Origin: an uncultured Dermabacteraceae bacterium
Lineage (GTDB): Bacteria > Actinomycetota > Actinomycetes > Actinomycetales > Dermabacteraceae
DNA: 5,737 nt
NCBI GenBank assembly: GCA_943913905.1
Contig: CALTZZ010000139.1
Coordinates: 1 to 5,737 of the forward strand
Reading direction: 5' to 3'
The number at the start of each line of letters is the position of its first letter. The first letter of the stretch is position 1. The notes below the pieces were generated by a model that made no database searches, was not told where the DNA came from, and worked only from the letters and a program-made list of their open reading frames with translations. This document shows, in pieces, positions 1-5,737 of the stretch. The translations under genes were made by a program, and so were the position numbers.

Positions 1-847
1 GCACCGTGCCGAGCACGCAGATCGCGTACCAGATCCAAAACTCGGGTTCGGCGCGGTCATCGGCCTTACCCGGGTCACACAACCAATACGTGTGCAACCC
101 TGTGAAAAAGAGCAGCAGGGGGAAGAGCCAGCGAGTGAAAGGGAAAGACAGAGCGTAATGGCCGCCCGCCGTGGGGAGCGGGTAGCTGAGCAGGCCACGA
201 GCCAGCTGCCCAGGTCGCGGGGCCGCCCATTCCAGGAGCTGACGGTGAACCTTCCGATGGAACAACCGAGACCCCAGAGACCACAGCGCCGCGAGCGGGA
301 ATGGCGGCAGCATGGAAACAACAAACGCCCACATGACTGACGTGGACCATCCGGCGGCGCCGTCCACCGCACTACCTACGATCGCCACAATAAAAAGCGA
401 CCCCATGACTGCTATGGATGCGAAGCACGCGTACTTCCCGATTCGCATCACGAGCCGCTCGGGGAAACGGCCGCGCTGGAGATGAGCCTCTTCCTCCCGC
501 GTGTCCCGCTCGTAGGAGCGTCCGCGCTCGCGGTCAGAGAGTGACGCGCACTCTTCGCGTTCGCGGCGCAACGCTTCAACGGCCTCGTCGCGGCTGGCTC
601 CCGGAAAAGCGAGGTCCAGCTCGCGCGGGCTCAATCGGTCGATCACAACAGCGGGCGCGTACTCAATCCAGCGTCGCTGATCGCGTTCCGCCCGCGCCGG
701 ATCTGGTTCCTCGTGGACGGTCTCGATGGTGATGGAATCGCCGTCGGCATGACCACGGTGGTCGCCGTCGGCCCCGTCTCGGCGATGGTTGCCACCGCGG
801 TTGCGGTCGCTGTGAGGGCTGGCCGACGGCGTCCGGTCGTCACTCAT
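1..847 (-). CDS. Hypothetical multi-pass membrane protein, C-terminus cut off by window edge
   Basis: I do not recognise this family. The reverse strand is open from an ATG at 847-845 through position 1, giving 282 complete codons and no stop. Residues 1-50 are polar and low in complexity, rich in Asp, Gly, Arg and His (His at 12, 21, 30, 33, 45), so probably disordered and cytoplasmic. Residues 51-135 are highly charged, and about 85-130 look helical or coiled-coil. Hydrophobic segments at about 138-161, 167-192, 237-256 and 269 onward suggest at least four membrane spans; the segment 2-3 loop is basic (HRKVHRQ near 197-203). No Shine-Dalgarno sequence precedes the ATG, and no in-frame ATG, GTG or TTG was seen in the short stretch between it and the upstream stop. 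The gene follows the FAD/Fe-S dehydrogenase on the same strand after 43 bp, so it could be co-transcribed or have its own leaderless promoter. It uses some A/T-ending codons, including ATA. The open frame and membrane topology are solid; the function is unknown. Confidence 0.8.
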   Translation of the reverse strand, partial: MSDDRTPSASPHSDRNRGGNHRRDGADGDHRGHADGDSITIETVHEEPDPARAERDQRRWIEYAPAVVIDRLSPRELDLAFPGASRDEAVEALRREREECASLSDRERGRSYERDTREEEAHLQRGRFPERLVMRIGKYACFASIAVMGSLFIVAIVGSAVDGAAGWSTSVMWAFVVSMLPPFPLAALWSLGSRLFHRKVHRQLLEWAAPRPGQLARGLLSYPLPTAGGHYALSFPFTRWLFPLLLFFTGLHTYWLCDPGKADDRAEPEFWIWYAICVLGTV

Positions 848-849
848 GC

Positions 850-874
850 CCGCGAGACTACCGGAGTCTCGCGG
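850..874. promoter_or_regulatory. Perfect 10-bp inverted repeat with 5-nt loop between two leftward genes
   Basis: Bases 850-859 (CCGCGAGACT) are the exact reverse complement of 865-874, separated by ACCGG. The palindrome lies between the dehydrogenase stop codon (893-891) and the ATG of the membrane-protein gene (847), ending two bases before that ATG. As RNA it would form a strong G/C-rich hairpin. No T-run follows it on the reverse strand and none was seen beyond it on the forward strand, so it is not a standard Rho-independent terminator. It could be a repressor operator over a promoter, a hairpin that limits translation or read-through into the next gene, or an mRNA 3'-end stabiliser. 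The repeat is certain; the role is inference. Confidence 0.6.
855..860 (-). promoter_or_regulatory. Possible -10 hexamer for a leaderless transcript of the membrane-protein gene
   Basis: On the reverse strand the hexamer TAGTCT fits the actinobacterial TAnnnT -10 pattern. Seven bases separate it from the ATG at 847, the distance expected if transcription starts on the start codon itself. This would explain the missing Shine-Dalgarno sequence. No convincing -35 element was found, and the hexamer is embedded in the palindrome at 850-874, so the match could be chance. Confidence 0.3.
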
Positions 875-890
875 ATAGCGACCGTACTTC

Positions 891-3800
891 TCAGAGCCGC
901 CCCGCGAGCACGCCGAGCACGTGGTCGTAGTGTTCGCCGGTGGCACGGCTCATGCCGAGTTCGCATGTGCGGTTGAGGGACGCGTACGCGTCGGCATCGA
1001 TGCCCGCCACTTCGGCGGCCTCAGCGGCGGTGGCCGATGCTGTCAGTTCGGGGTGGAGCATCCCGCGGTCGCCGGCGAAAGCGCAGCAGCCCCACGCGTT
1101 CGGCACCACCACGTCCGTGTAGGCGGCGCGGGCCACGGCGAGAAGATCGTCGTTCACTCCCATGTGCGTGGAGGAGCAGGTGGGGTGCAGCACGAGCGTG
1201 CCTTCGCGGGGTGTCACGTCCAGGCGGGGGAGCAGCTCGTGAGCGGTGAACGCGACGGCATCCACGACCGTGACTCCGCTGCCTTCAAGGATCGAGATGA
1301 AGCCTTCGGTGCAGCTCACGGCATCGCTCACCACCGGCAGACCAGAATCCGCAACGGCGGCCGCGATCCGCTCGCGCGAGCGTTTCTTGTTGATCTCGTA
1401 CCCTGCCGCCTGGCCCTTCGAACTCCACGGGGTTCCGCAGCACACGCCATCGATGCCATCGGGCACGATCATCCGCACCCCGGCGCGTTCGAGCAGGGCG
1501 GGGAAGGCATCCACGACGGCGGGGCTGACGTGTTCGCCCGCCGCACTGCCGCCGCATGCACTGTCGCCGCATGCACCGTCCGAGCATCCGTCGTTCCCGC
1601 AGCCGCAGCCGCCACCCGCGTCGCTCTCGCCAAACATCGCACCCACACACGCGGGCACGTACACGCCCACGACCTCGCCGCCGTCGGCCCCCACAAAACG
1701 CCCCAGGCCCGACCGTGCGGGCCCGCCACCAGGCAAATCACCCGAGTACCGGGGGACGTTATCCGTTCCCGCGACGGCACGTGCAGCTTCGGACGCGCCG
1801 CGCACGAGCGGCTCCGGCAGACGATCCGCGACGTTCAACGCCACCGACGCCCCGCGACCGAGCGGACCCCAGCCCTTCGCCGCCGCGCTCCACACGGCCT
1901 TCTGCGCGGGCTGCGCATTCTCGCGCCGCAACCTCTTCACCAGGTGCGCCGTGTTGATCCCCACGGGGCAGGCCGTCACGCACATGCCGTCCACGGCGCA
2001 GGTTTGCACGCCGTCATAGTCGTAGTCTTTGGCCAGTTCGGCAGCCACATCCGTATCCCCAGCGCCGACGGCCGCCGCCTGTGCACGGCGCACCACAATC
2101 CGCTGGCGCGGCGTGAGAGTGAGGTCCTTGCTGGGGCACACGGGCTCGCAGAACCCGCATTCCACGCAGCGATCCACTTCTTCTTCCACGCGCGAATGCA
2201 GCTTGATGTTCTCCACGTGGGCGCGCGGGTCGTCGCTGATGATGACGCCCGGGTTGAGGATCCCCGCGGGGTCGCACAAGCGCTTGACCTCGCGCATTAC
2301 GTCGTAGAGTTCGTCGCCGTACTGTCTGCGGACGAACGGCGCCATGGCGCGGCCCGTGCCATGCTCGGCCTTGAGGTTGCCGCCCGCATCGAGCACGGTC
2401 CCCGCCATTTTCTCGGTGAACGAGTGCAGTCGCCCGAGGGCGTCGTCCCCCTCAAAGCGGTCGGTGAGCATGAAGTGAATGTTGCCGTCTTTGGCGTGGC
2501 CGAAGATCACGCAGTCGGAGTATCCGAACTCGGTGAAGAGGTGGTGCAGGTTGCCGCACGTGTCGGCAAGGAGCGCGGGCGGAACCACCACGTCTTCCAG
2601 CAGGGCTGTGGTGCCGCTGGGGCGAGCCCCGGCCACGCTCGCATACAGGCCCTTGCGGAGCTTCCACGCTTGCGCGCGACCTGCGGGATCTTCGCTGAAT
2701 TCTGCCGGGGCCTGCAGGTTGAGGTCAGAGAGAATCTGCAGGCCAGAGTCGCGGCCGGCGGCGAGTTCGTCGGCATGATCGGCGCGGTATTCGATCAGCA
2801 ACGCTGCCTGATCCACGGGATCGAAACCCATGATTTGAGCCGGGGGAGTGGCGAGGCGCTGGCCCACCGCGATCGACGTCGCGTCCATCAACTCAAGCGT
2901 CGCCGCACTCGAGCCCACCAGATCCGGCAGGCAACGCGTGGCCGCATCGAGCGTGGGGAACACCGCGAGCGCCGTGGTGGTGAGCGCGGGAATCGGCACG
3001 GTGCGCAGGGTCGCCTCAGCCACGAACCCGAGCGTGCCCTCTGACCCGATCACCAGCTTCTGCAGAATCTCCACCGGCGAATCCGCGTCCAGGAACGCGT
3101 TAATGCCGTACCCCATCGTGTTCTTCAGCGAAAACATCCGCTCAATCGCCGCCACCGATTCGGGGTTCTCCCGCACGCGCTTCTTGAGCCGCAGCAGCCC
3201 CTCGTGAAGGTCAGGGGCGTGGGCGCGCAGATGGGCGTCGGCCCCCGCGGGGTCTGCGGTATCGATGATCAGGGCCGACGGCAACACGAGCACCATCGAC
3301 TCCAACGTCTTGTATGTGTTCAGTTCGGTGCCACAAGCCATGCCGCTCGAGTTGTTCGCGATCATGCCGCCAATCGCCGCTGCACCCTCACTCGCGGGAT
3401 CGGGGCCGAGCCTCCTGCGATACCGAGCGAGCCGCGCGTTGGCCTGCGCAATCGTGGCGCCACTGCCTACGCGGACCCGCTGCCCGCCGTCAAGCACTTC
3501 GATGTGACGGAAGCGCTTGCGAACATCCACGAGCAAACCATCGCCACAGCTCTGCCCACTCAGGCTGGTGCCGCCCGCGCGGAACGTGACAGGCAACGAA
3601 TTCGCCGTCGCGGCTTTGAGAACGCGCGCCACCTCCTCGGCGCTATCGGCTTCGATGACGGCGCGGGGCGTGAAGTCATAGTGAGAGGCGTCAGACGCCA
3701 TCGCCACCCGGTCAATGAGCCTGGTCTTCACTCGATCCTGCTGCAGGACCGCACCGCGCACAGCGGCGGGAAGTTCGGGGGCAGAAACTGCGTGAGCCAT
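891..3800 (-). CDS. FAD-binding and Fe-S-binding D-2-hydroxyacid dehydrogenase (GlcD-GlcF fusion; Dld-II/YdiJ-like)
   Basis: Likely oxidises a D-2-hydroxyacid (D-lactate or D-2-hydroxyglutarate in characterised relatives) via FAD and passes electrons through Fe-S clusters to the respiratory chain, at the inner face of the membrane; the substrate cannot be read from sequence. The 969 residues match the usual 930-1020 of this fused family. Residues 46-180 form the FAD-binding PCMH domain, with RAGGTSLSGQ (74-83) and the stretch GGMIANNSSGMACG (144-157). Residues 265-520 are the FAD-oxidase C-terminal domain, with FGHAKDGNIHF (433-443), EHGTG (479-483) and LNPG (515-518). A [4Fe-4S] motif C545-x2-C548-x2-C551-x3-C555-P is followed by C601-x5-C607-x3-C611-P. 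Two CCG domains follow: C718, C787-C788-G, C830; and C875, C905-C906, C946. No signal peptide or membrane segment is visible. Residues 728-756 are an odd Cys/Gly-rich insertion. The ATG at 3800 fits the family's N-terminus (DRVAMASDASHY at 30-41) and has a weak ribosome site upstream. It is divergent from the ATPase gene. Confidence 0.93.
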   Translation of the reverse strand: MAHAVSAPELPAAVRGAVLQQDRVKTRLIDRVAMASDASHYDFTPRAVIEADSAEEVARVLKAATANSLPVTFRAGGTSLSGQSCGDGLLVDVRKRFRHIEVLDGGQRVRVGSGATIAQANARLARYRRRLGPDPASEGAAAIGGMIANNSSGMACGTELNTYKTLESMVLVLPSALIIDTADPAGADAHLRAHAPDLHEGLLRLKKRVRENPESVAAIERMFSLKNTMGYGINAFLDADSPVEILQKLVIGSEGTLGFVAEATLRTVPIPALTTTALAVFPTLDAATRCLPDLVGSSAATLELMDATSIAVGQRLATPPAQIMGFDPVDQAALLIEYRADHADELAAGRDSGLQILSDLNLQAPAEFSEDPAGRAQAWKLRKGLYASVAGARPSGTTALLEDVVVPPALLADTCGNLHHLFTEFGYSDCVIFGHAKDGNIHFMLTDRFEGDDALGRLHSFTEKMAGTVLDAGGNLKAEHGTGRAMAPFVRRQYGDELYDVMREVKRLCDPAGILNPGVIISDDPRAHVENIKLHSRVEEEVDRCVECGFCEPVCPSKDLTLTPRQRIVVRRAQAAAVGAGDTDVAAELAKDYDYDGVQTCAVDGMCVTACPVGINTAHLVKRLRRENAQPAQKAVWSAAAKGWGPLGRGASVALNVADRLPEPLVRGASEAARAVAGTDNVPRYSGDLPGGGPARSGLGRFVGADGGEVVGVYVPACVGAMFGESDAGGGCGCGNDGCSDGACGDSACGGSAAGEHVSPAVVDAFPALLERAGVRMIVPDGIDGVCCGTPWSSKGQAAGYEINKKRSRERIAAAVADSGLPVVSDAVSCTEGFISILEGSGVTVVDAVAFTAHELLPRLDVTPREGTLVLHPTCSSTHMGVNDDLLAVARAAYTDVVVPNAWGCCAFAGDRGMLHPELTASATAAEAAEVAGIDADAYASLNRTCELGMSRATGEHYDHVLGVLAGRL
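1545..1589 (-). repeat. Three 15-bp tandem repeats encoding a Cys/Gly-rich pentapeptide insertion
   Basis: Forward-strand units are 1545-1559, 1560-1574 and 1575-1589. The first two differ at one base; the third matches the second at 10 of 15. The unit is a whole number of codons, so copy-number change keeps the reading frame. Read on the coding strand, the area gives successive five-residue blocks such as GCSDG, ACGDS and ACGGS, within residues 728-756 of the dehydrogenase, with Cys at 732, 734, 739, 744 and 749. A further Gly/Cys stretch (GGGCGCG, residues 729-735) sits just N-terminal to it. Confidence 0.75.
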
Positions 3801-3808
3801 AACGAAAA

Positions 3809-3817
3809 CTCGCTTCC
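3809..3817 (-). promoter_or_regulatory. Weak ribosome-binding site for the dehydrogenase gene
   Basis: On the reverse strand GGAAGCGAG ends eight bases before the ATG at 3800. It is a purine-rich but imperfect match to the Shine-Dalgarno consensus, with suitable spacing, and it supports that start. No convincing -10/-35 pair was found upstream; the best -10-like hexamer is TAGCCT on the reverse strand (3852-3847), without a matching -35. Confidence 0.4.
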
Positions 3818-3886
3818 GAGGAGACGATGTACCAGGTCACACTCCAGGCTACTCGGTGAGGTCGTGCGGGGCCGTCTGCACTTGGC

Positions 3887-3892
3887 TAGGCT
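3887..3892 (+). promoter_or_regulatory. Possible -10 hexamer for a leaderless ATPase transcript
   Basis: TAGGCT fits TAnnnT and sits six bases before the GTG at 3899, so transcription could begin at or next to the start codon. No Shine-Dalgarno sequence precedes this GTG. The -35 region around 3863-3870 has no recognisable consensus. The surrounding 3801-3898 stretch is the divergent control region between the dehydrogenase and the ATPase; no RNA gene or clear operator was seen in it. Confidence 0.35.
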
Positions 3893-3898
3893 CGTGCC

Positions 3899-5014
3899 GT
3901 GGCCACGAACATGCAGCAGCCCCCATCAGGTATGAACATGCAGCGACCCCCGGCAGAGATTCGGTTCGCGCATGAACTTTCGATTCTCCGGCAGCGCGAT
4001 GCGCAGCAGGGGCGGCAGGTGCCCGAAGGATGGCAGCTGTCGGCCCCTTCGGTAGTGGAGTTCGTGCTTGGAGACTCCTCGGGGCAGATCTCGCCGAAGT
4101 TCGTGGGGGCGCGCTCGCTCGTGGAGCGGTGCGTGGTGGCGCTGGCCACGAACCGCGGCCTCATGCTCATTGGCGAGCCCGGAACCGCGAAGTCCCTGCT
4201 CAGCGAACTGCTGGCGGCGGCGGTGAGCGGAGACACGTCCCTCACGATTCAGGGTTCGGCGGCCACCACGGAGGATGCGATCAAGTATTCGTGGAACTAC
4301 GCGCTGCTGCTGGCGGAGGGGCCCACGCGCCGCGCCCTGGTGCCTGCGCCGGTGCATCGGGGCATGTCCGAGGGCAAGGTGGTGCGCTTCGAGGAGGTCA
4401 CGCGCTGCGCCCCCGAAGTTCAGGATGCCCTGCTGAGCATCCTTTCGGACCGTGTACTGACCATCCCGGAGTTTGATGGCGCGGCCCGCATGCTGCACGC
4501 GGCCCGTGGTTTCACCGTGATCGCGACCGCGAACACGCGGGATCGGGGGGTGAACGAGATGTCGGCTGCGCTGAAGCGGCGTTTTAATTTCGAAACCGTC
4601 GGCCCTATCGCCGACGCCCGCACGGAGACCCTCCTGGTTCAGCGCGAGACCGATGCGCTGCTGGCCTCGGCGGGCGTGCCTGCGCGGCTGCCGCAGGACT
4701 TCACGCGCGTTCTAGTCGAAGTATTCCGGGAACTGCGTTCGGGCCGCGCGGGCGAGAAGGGCGTGGAGCGCTTGAGCAGCGCAATGTCTACGGCTGAAGC
4801 CGTTTCCACGGGGGTGGCTGCCGCGCTCGAATCGGCGTGGTTCGGCAACGGGACGCCGGGTCCAAAGGAGCTGACGTCGGCCCTCGCGGGGTCAGCGTTG
4901 AAGGACGAGCCGGAGGACCGCTCGCGCCTGCGCAACTTTTACGAGCGTCGCATGCAGGGCTCGAAGGACCCGCTGCGTGCCATGGCTTTTGACCACCGGG
5001 ACCTGCTGGGTTGA
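3899..5014 (+). CDS. MoxR-family AAA+ ATPase, YehL subfamily
   Basis: A 371-residue AAA+ ATPase, close to the usual length of YehL-type MoxR proteins. These cytoplasmic ATPases are thought to form ring oligomers and act as chaperones with VWA-domain partners; the target here is unknown. Residues 1-20 are a Gln/Pro-rich tail with a near repeat (NMQQPP at 4-9, NMQRPP at 13-18). The AAA+ core begins near 45. Walker A is GEPGTAKS (92-99). The Walker B strand is VVRFEE (161-166), with Glu where most AAA+ proteins have Asp. Next come EVQDALLSILSDR (173-185), the sensor-1 region IATANTRDRG (208-217; Asn212), and NEMSAALKRRFNFE (219-232) with candidate arginine fingers Arg227/Arg228. Residues 240-371 form a helical lid. 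The GTG at 3899 gives the longest sensible protein and may be leaderless; ATG codons at 3911, 3932 and 3938 are alternatives that leave the core intact. The next gene starts within a few bases of the stop, indicating an operon. Confidence 0.92.
   Translation: MATNMQQPPSGMNMQRPPAEIRFAHELSILRQRDAQQGRQVPEGWQLSAPSVVEFVLGDSSGQISPKFVGARSLVERCVVALATNRGLMLIGEPGTAKSLLSELLAAAVSGDTSLTIQGSAATTEDAIKYSWNYALLLAEGPTRRALVPAPVHRGMSEGKVVRFEEVTRCAPEVQDALLSILSDRVLTIPEFDGAARMLHAARGFTVIATANTRDRGVNEMSAALKRRFNFETVGPIADARTETLLVQRETDALLASAGVPARLPQDFTRVLVEVFRELRSGRAGEKGVERLSSAMSTAEAVSTGVAAALESAWFGNGTPGPKELTSALAGSALKDEPEDRSRLRNFYERRMQGSKDPLRAMAFDHRDLLG
3907..3960 (+). repeat. 27-bp imperfect tandem duplication at the 5' end of the ATPase gene
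   Basis: Units 3907-3933 and 3934-3960 match at about 21 of 27 bases, and their first 18 bases match at 16. The period is nine codons, so the frame is kept, giving the repeated NMQ(Q/R)PP. Each unit includes GAACATG and thus a potential in-frame ATG, which makes the true start ambiguous. The duplication lies in the disordered N-terminal tail, outside the catalytic core. Confidence 0.6.
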
Positions 5015-5016
5015 GC

Positions 5017-5737
5017 GTGTCGGGTGAGCTAGTTGCGGGCCAGGGGCGTTCGTGGGCCGACGACGACCATGCGCGCACTGGCACCGTGGAGTTTTTCGGC
5101 GTGCGGCATCATTCCCCCGGGGGTGCGCGCCTGCTTGAGCAGCGGCTTCGCGACGAGCCCCCGGCTGTGCTGCTCGTGGAGGGCCCGCCGGATTTCAACC
5201 CGCGCATCGAGGAATTGGGGCTCGATCATGAGCTGCCGATCAGCATTTACGCGTGGGCGCCGGAGTACCCCGATGCGGAGCCGGGGAGTGAGGAGTTTTC
5301 GCGGCGCCGGGGCGCGTTCTACCCGTTCAGCGGCTTTTCGCCGGAGTGGGTGGGGATCCGCACGGCGCTCGCGCTCGGGATCCCGGTGGAGTTCATTGAC
5401 CTGCCGTGGCCGCTCTTGGCTCCGCATGCGCGGGCCGAGAACCGTTTCGCAGACCCGCCGTCGGAAACTGAGGCGGATGGGGACCCGGCTGCGCCGTCGG
5501 CAGCCTTGGAGTCGCTCTTGCAGCGCATGGGGGTGGATGACCTCGATGCCCTCATTGATGAACTGATCGAGGTTGATCCGCAGCTGCCGCTGGACACATA
5601 CCGCGAACGCATGGACTTGCTGGGCCGGATCATGCGCCGCGACCGTGCGGAGGATCGCGTACGCGAGCGATACATGGCCGCGCGGATCCGGGAGGCGTGC
5701 GCCGCGCACGCGGGCTCGGCCGTGCCGGTGCTCGTGG
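5017..5737 (+). CDS. DUF5682 family protein (YehM-like), N-terminal part only
   Basis: The frame is open to the window end, giving 240 codons of what is normally a protein of roughly 700-800 residues. It matches the start of the DUF5682 family: FGVRHHSPGGA (27-37), LLVEGPPDFN (52-61), ISIYAWAPEY (75-84), then FYPFSGFSPEWVGIRTALALG (101-121) and IPVEFIDLPW (122-131). Residues 135-165 are an acidic, Pro/Ala-rich linker, followed by helical, charged sequence (LDALIDELIEVDP; YRERMDLLGRIMRRDRAEDRVRERYMAAR). It ends on hydrophobic VPVLV, which by family comparison is a core strand. No signal peptide or membrane span is visible. The biochemical activity of DUF5682 is not established to my knowledge. 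The start is uncertain: GTG 5017 lies two bases after the ATPase stop, TTG 5011 overlaps that stop, and GTG 5086 sits just before the conserved region; none has a strong ribosome site. Tight linkage to the MoxR ATPase supports a shared complex or pathway. Confidence 0.85.
   Translation, partial: MSGELVAGQGRSWADDDHARTGTVEFFGVRHHSPGGARLLEQRLRDEPPAVLLVEGPPDFNPRIEELGLDHELPISIYAWAPEYPDAEPGSEEFSRRRGAFYPFSGFSPEWVGIRTALALGIPVEFIDLPWPLLAPHARAENRFADPPSETEADGDPAAPSAALESLLQRMGVDDLDALIDELIEVDPQLPLDTYRERMDLLGRIMRRDRAEDRVRERYMAARIREACAAHAGSAVPVLV

Noticed and set aside
418..732. A 104-codon forward open frame opposite the membrane-protein gene
   Set aside because: The translation is Arg/Ala/Pro-rich and motif-free, while the reverse frame is open across the whole stretch and encodes clear membrane segments.
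751..763. Short perfect palindrome GACCAC-G-GTGGTC
   Set aside because: It lies within the membrane-protein reading frame in Gly/His/Asp-coding sequence; a six-base arm in such biased sequence is likely chance.
850..874. Rho-independent terminator for the dehydrogenase gene
   Set aside because: The stem is strong, but no T-rich tract follows on the reverse strand and the next gene's ATG begins two bases later.
921..3044. A 707-codon open frame on the forward strand opposite the dehydrogenase
   Set aside because: It is entirely antisense to a gene with clear domain matches; its translation is rich in His, Arg, Gly and Ala with no recognisable motif, as expected for a shadow frame in G/C-biased sequence.
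3829..3842. TGTACC-A-GGTCACA as a possible GntR/LldR-type operator controlling the dehydrogenase
   Set aside because: The arms need a one-base bulge to pair, and the sequence does not fit the TnGTnnnACnA pattern of LldR-type sites.
3827..3859. Ten-codon forward ORF preceded by GAGGAG in the divergent intergenic region, a possible leader peptide
   Set aside because: The GAGGAG is only three bases from the ATG, too close for normal initiation; the peptide has no run of regulatory codons, and no attenuator-like structure was seen after it.

Overview
The window comes from a G+C-rich genome with strongly G/C-biased third codon positions, frequent GTG starts and short intergenic gaps. Together with the protein types this points to an actinobacterium (Actinomycetota); I cannot name the genus. 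No rRNA, tRNA, CRISPR array, insertion sequence or phage gene was seen.

Layout: two genes run leftward and two run rightward from a 98-bp divergent intergenic region (3801-3898). Leftward, 3800-891 encodes a 969-residue FAD- and Fe-S-binding dehydrogenase of the GlcD-GlcF fusion type (Dld-II/YdiJ-like, oxidising a D-2-hydroxyacid). After a 43-bp gap with a 10-bp-stem perfect palindrome (850-874) comes an unrecognised membrane protein (847 to beyond position 1). It has a charged, His/Asp/Gly/Arg-rich N-terminus and about four membrane segments, and it does not appear as a closed ORF only because the window cuts it.

Rightward, 3899-5014 encodes a MoxR-type AAA+ ATPase of the YehL subfamily. 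Nearly contiguous with it (from about 5017, running off the right end) is a DUF5682/YehM-like protein. In Escherichia coli and many other bacteria these two families sit with a VWA-domain protein (YehP) and a SWIM zinc-finger protein (YehQ). The window therefore probably captures the first half of this poorly understood AAA+/DUF5682/VWA/SWIM system, with the rest expected to the right of position 5737.

Most unusual points: a cysteine/glycine-rich insertion built from pentapeptide repeats inside the first CCG domain of the dehydrogenase; the palindrome covering the apparent start region of the membrane-protein gene; two starts without Shine-Dalgarno sequences that each have a TAGnCT hexamer 6-7 nt upstream (possible leaderless transcripts); and a 27-bp imperfect duplication at the 5' end of the ATPase gene. 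The dehydrogenase and the ATPase module may be unrelated neighbours; nothing in the sequence ties them functionally except the shared divergent promoter region.
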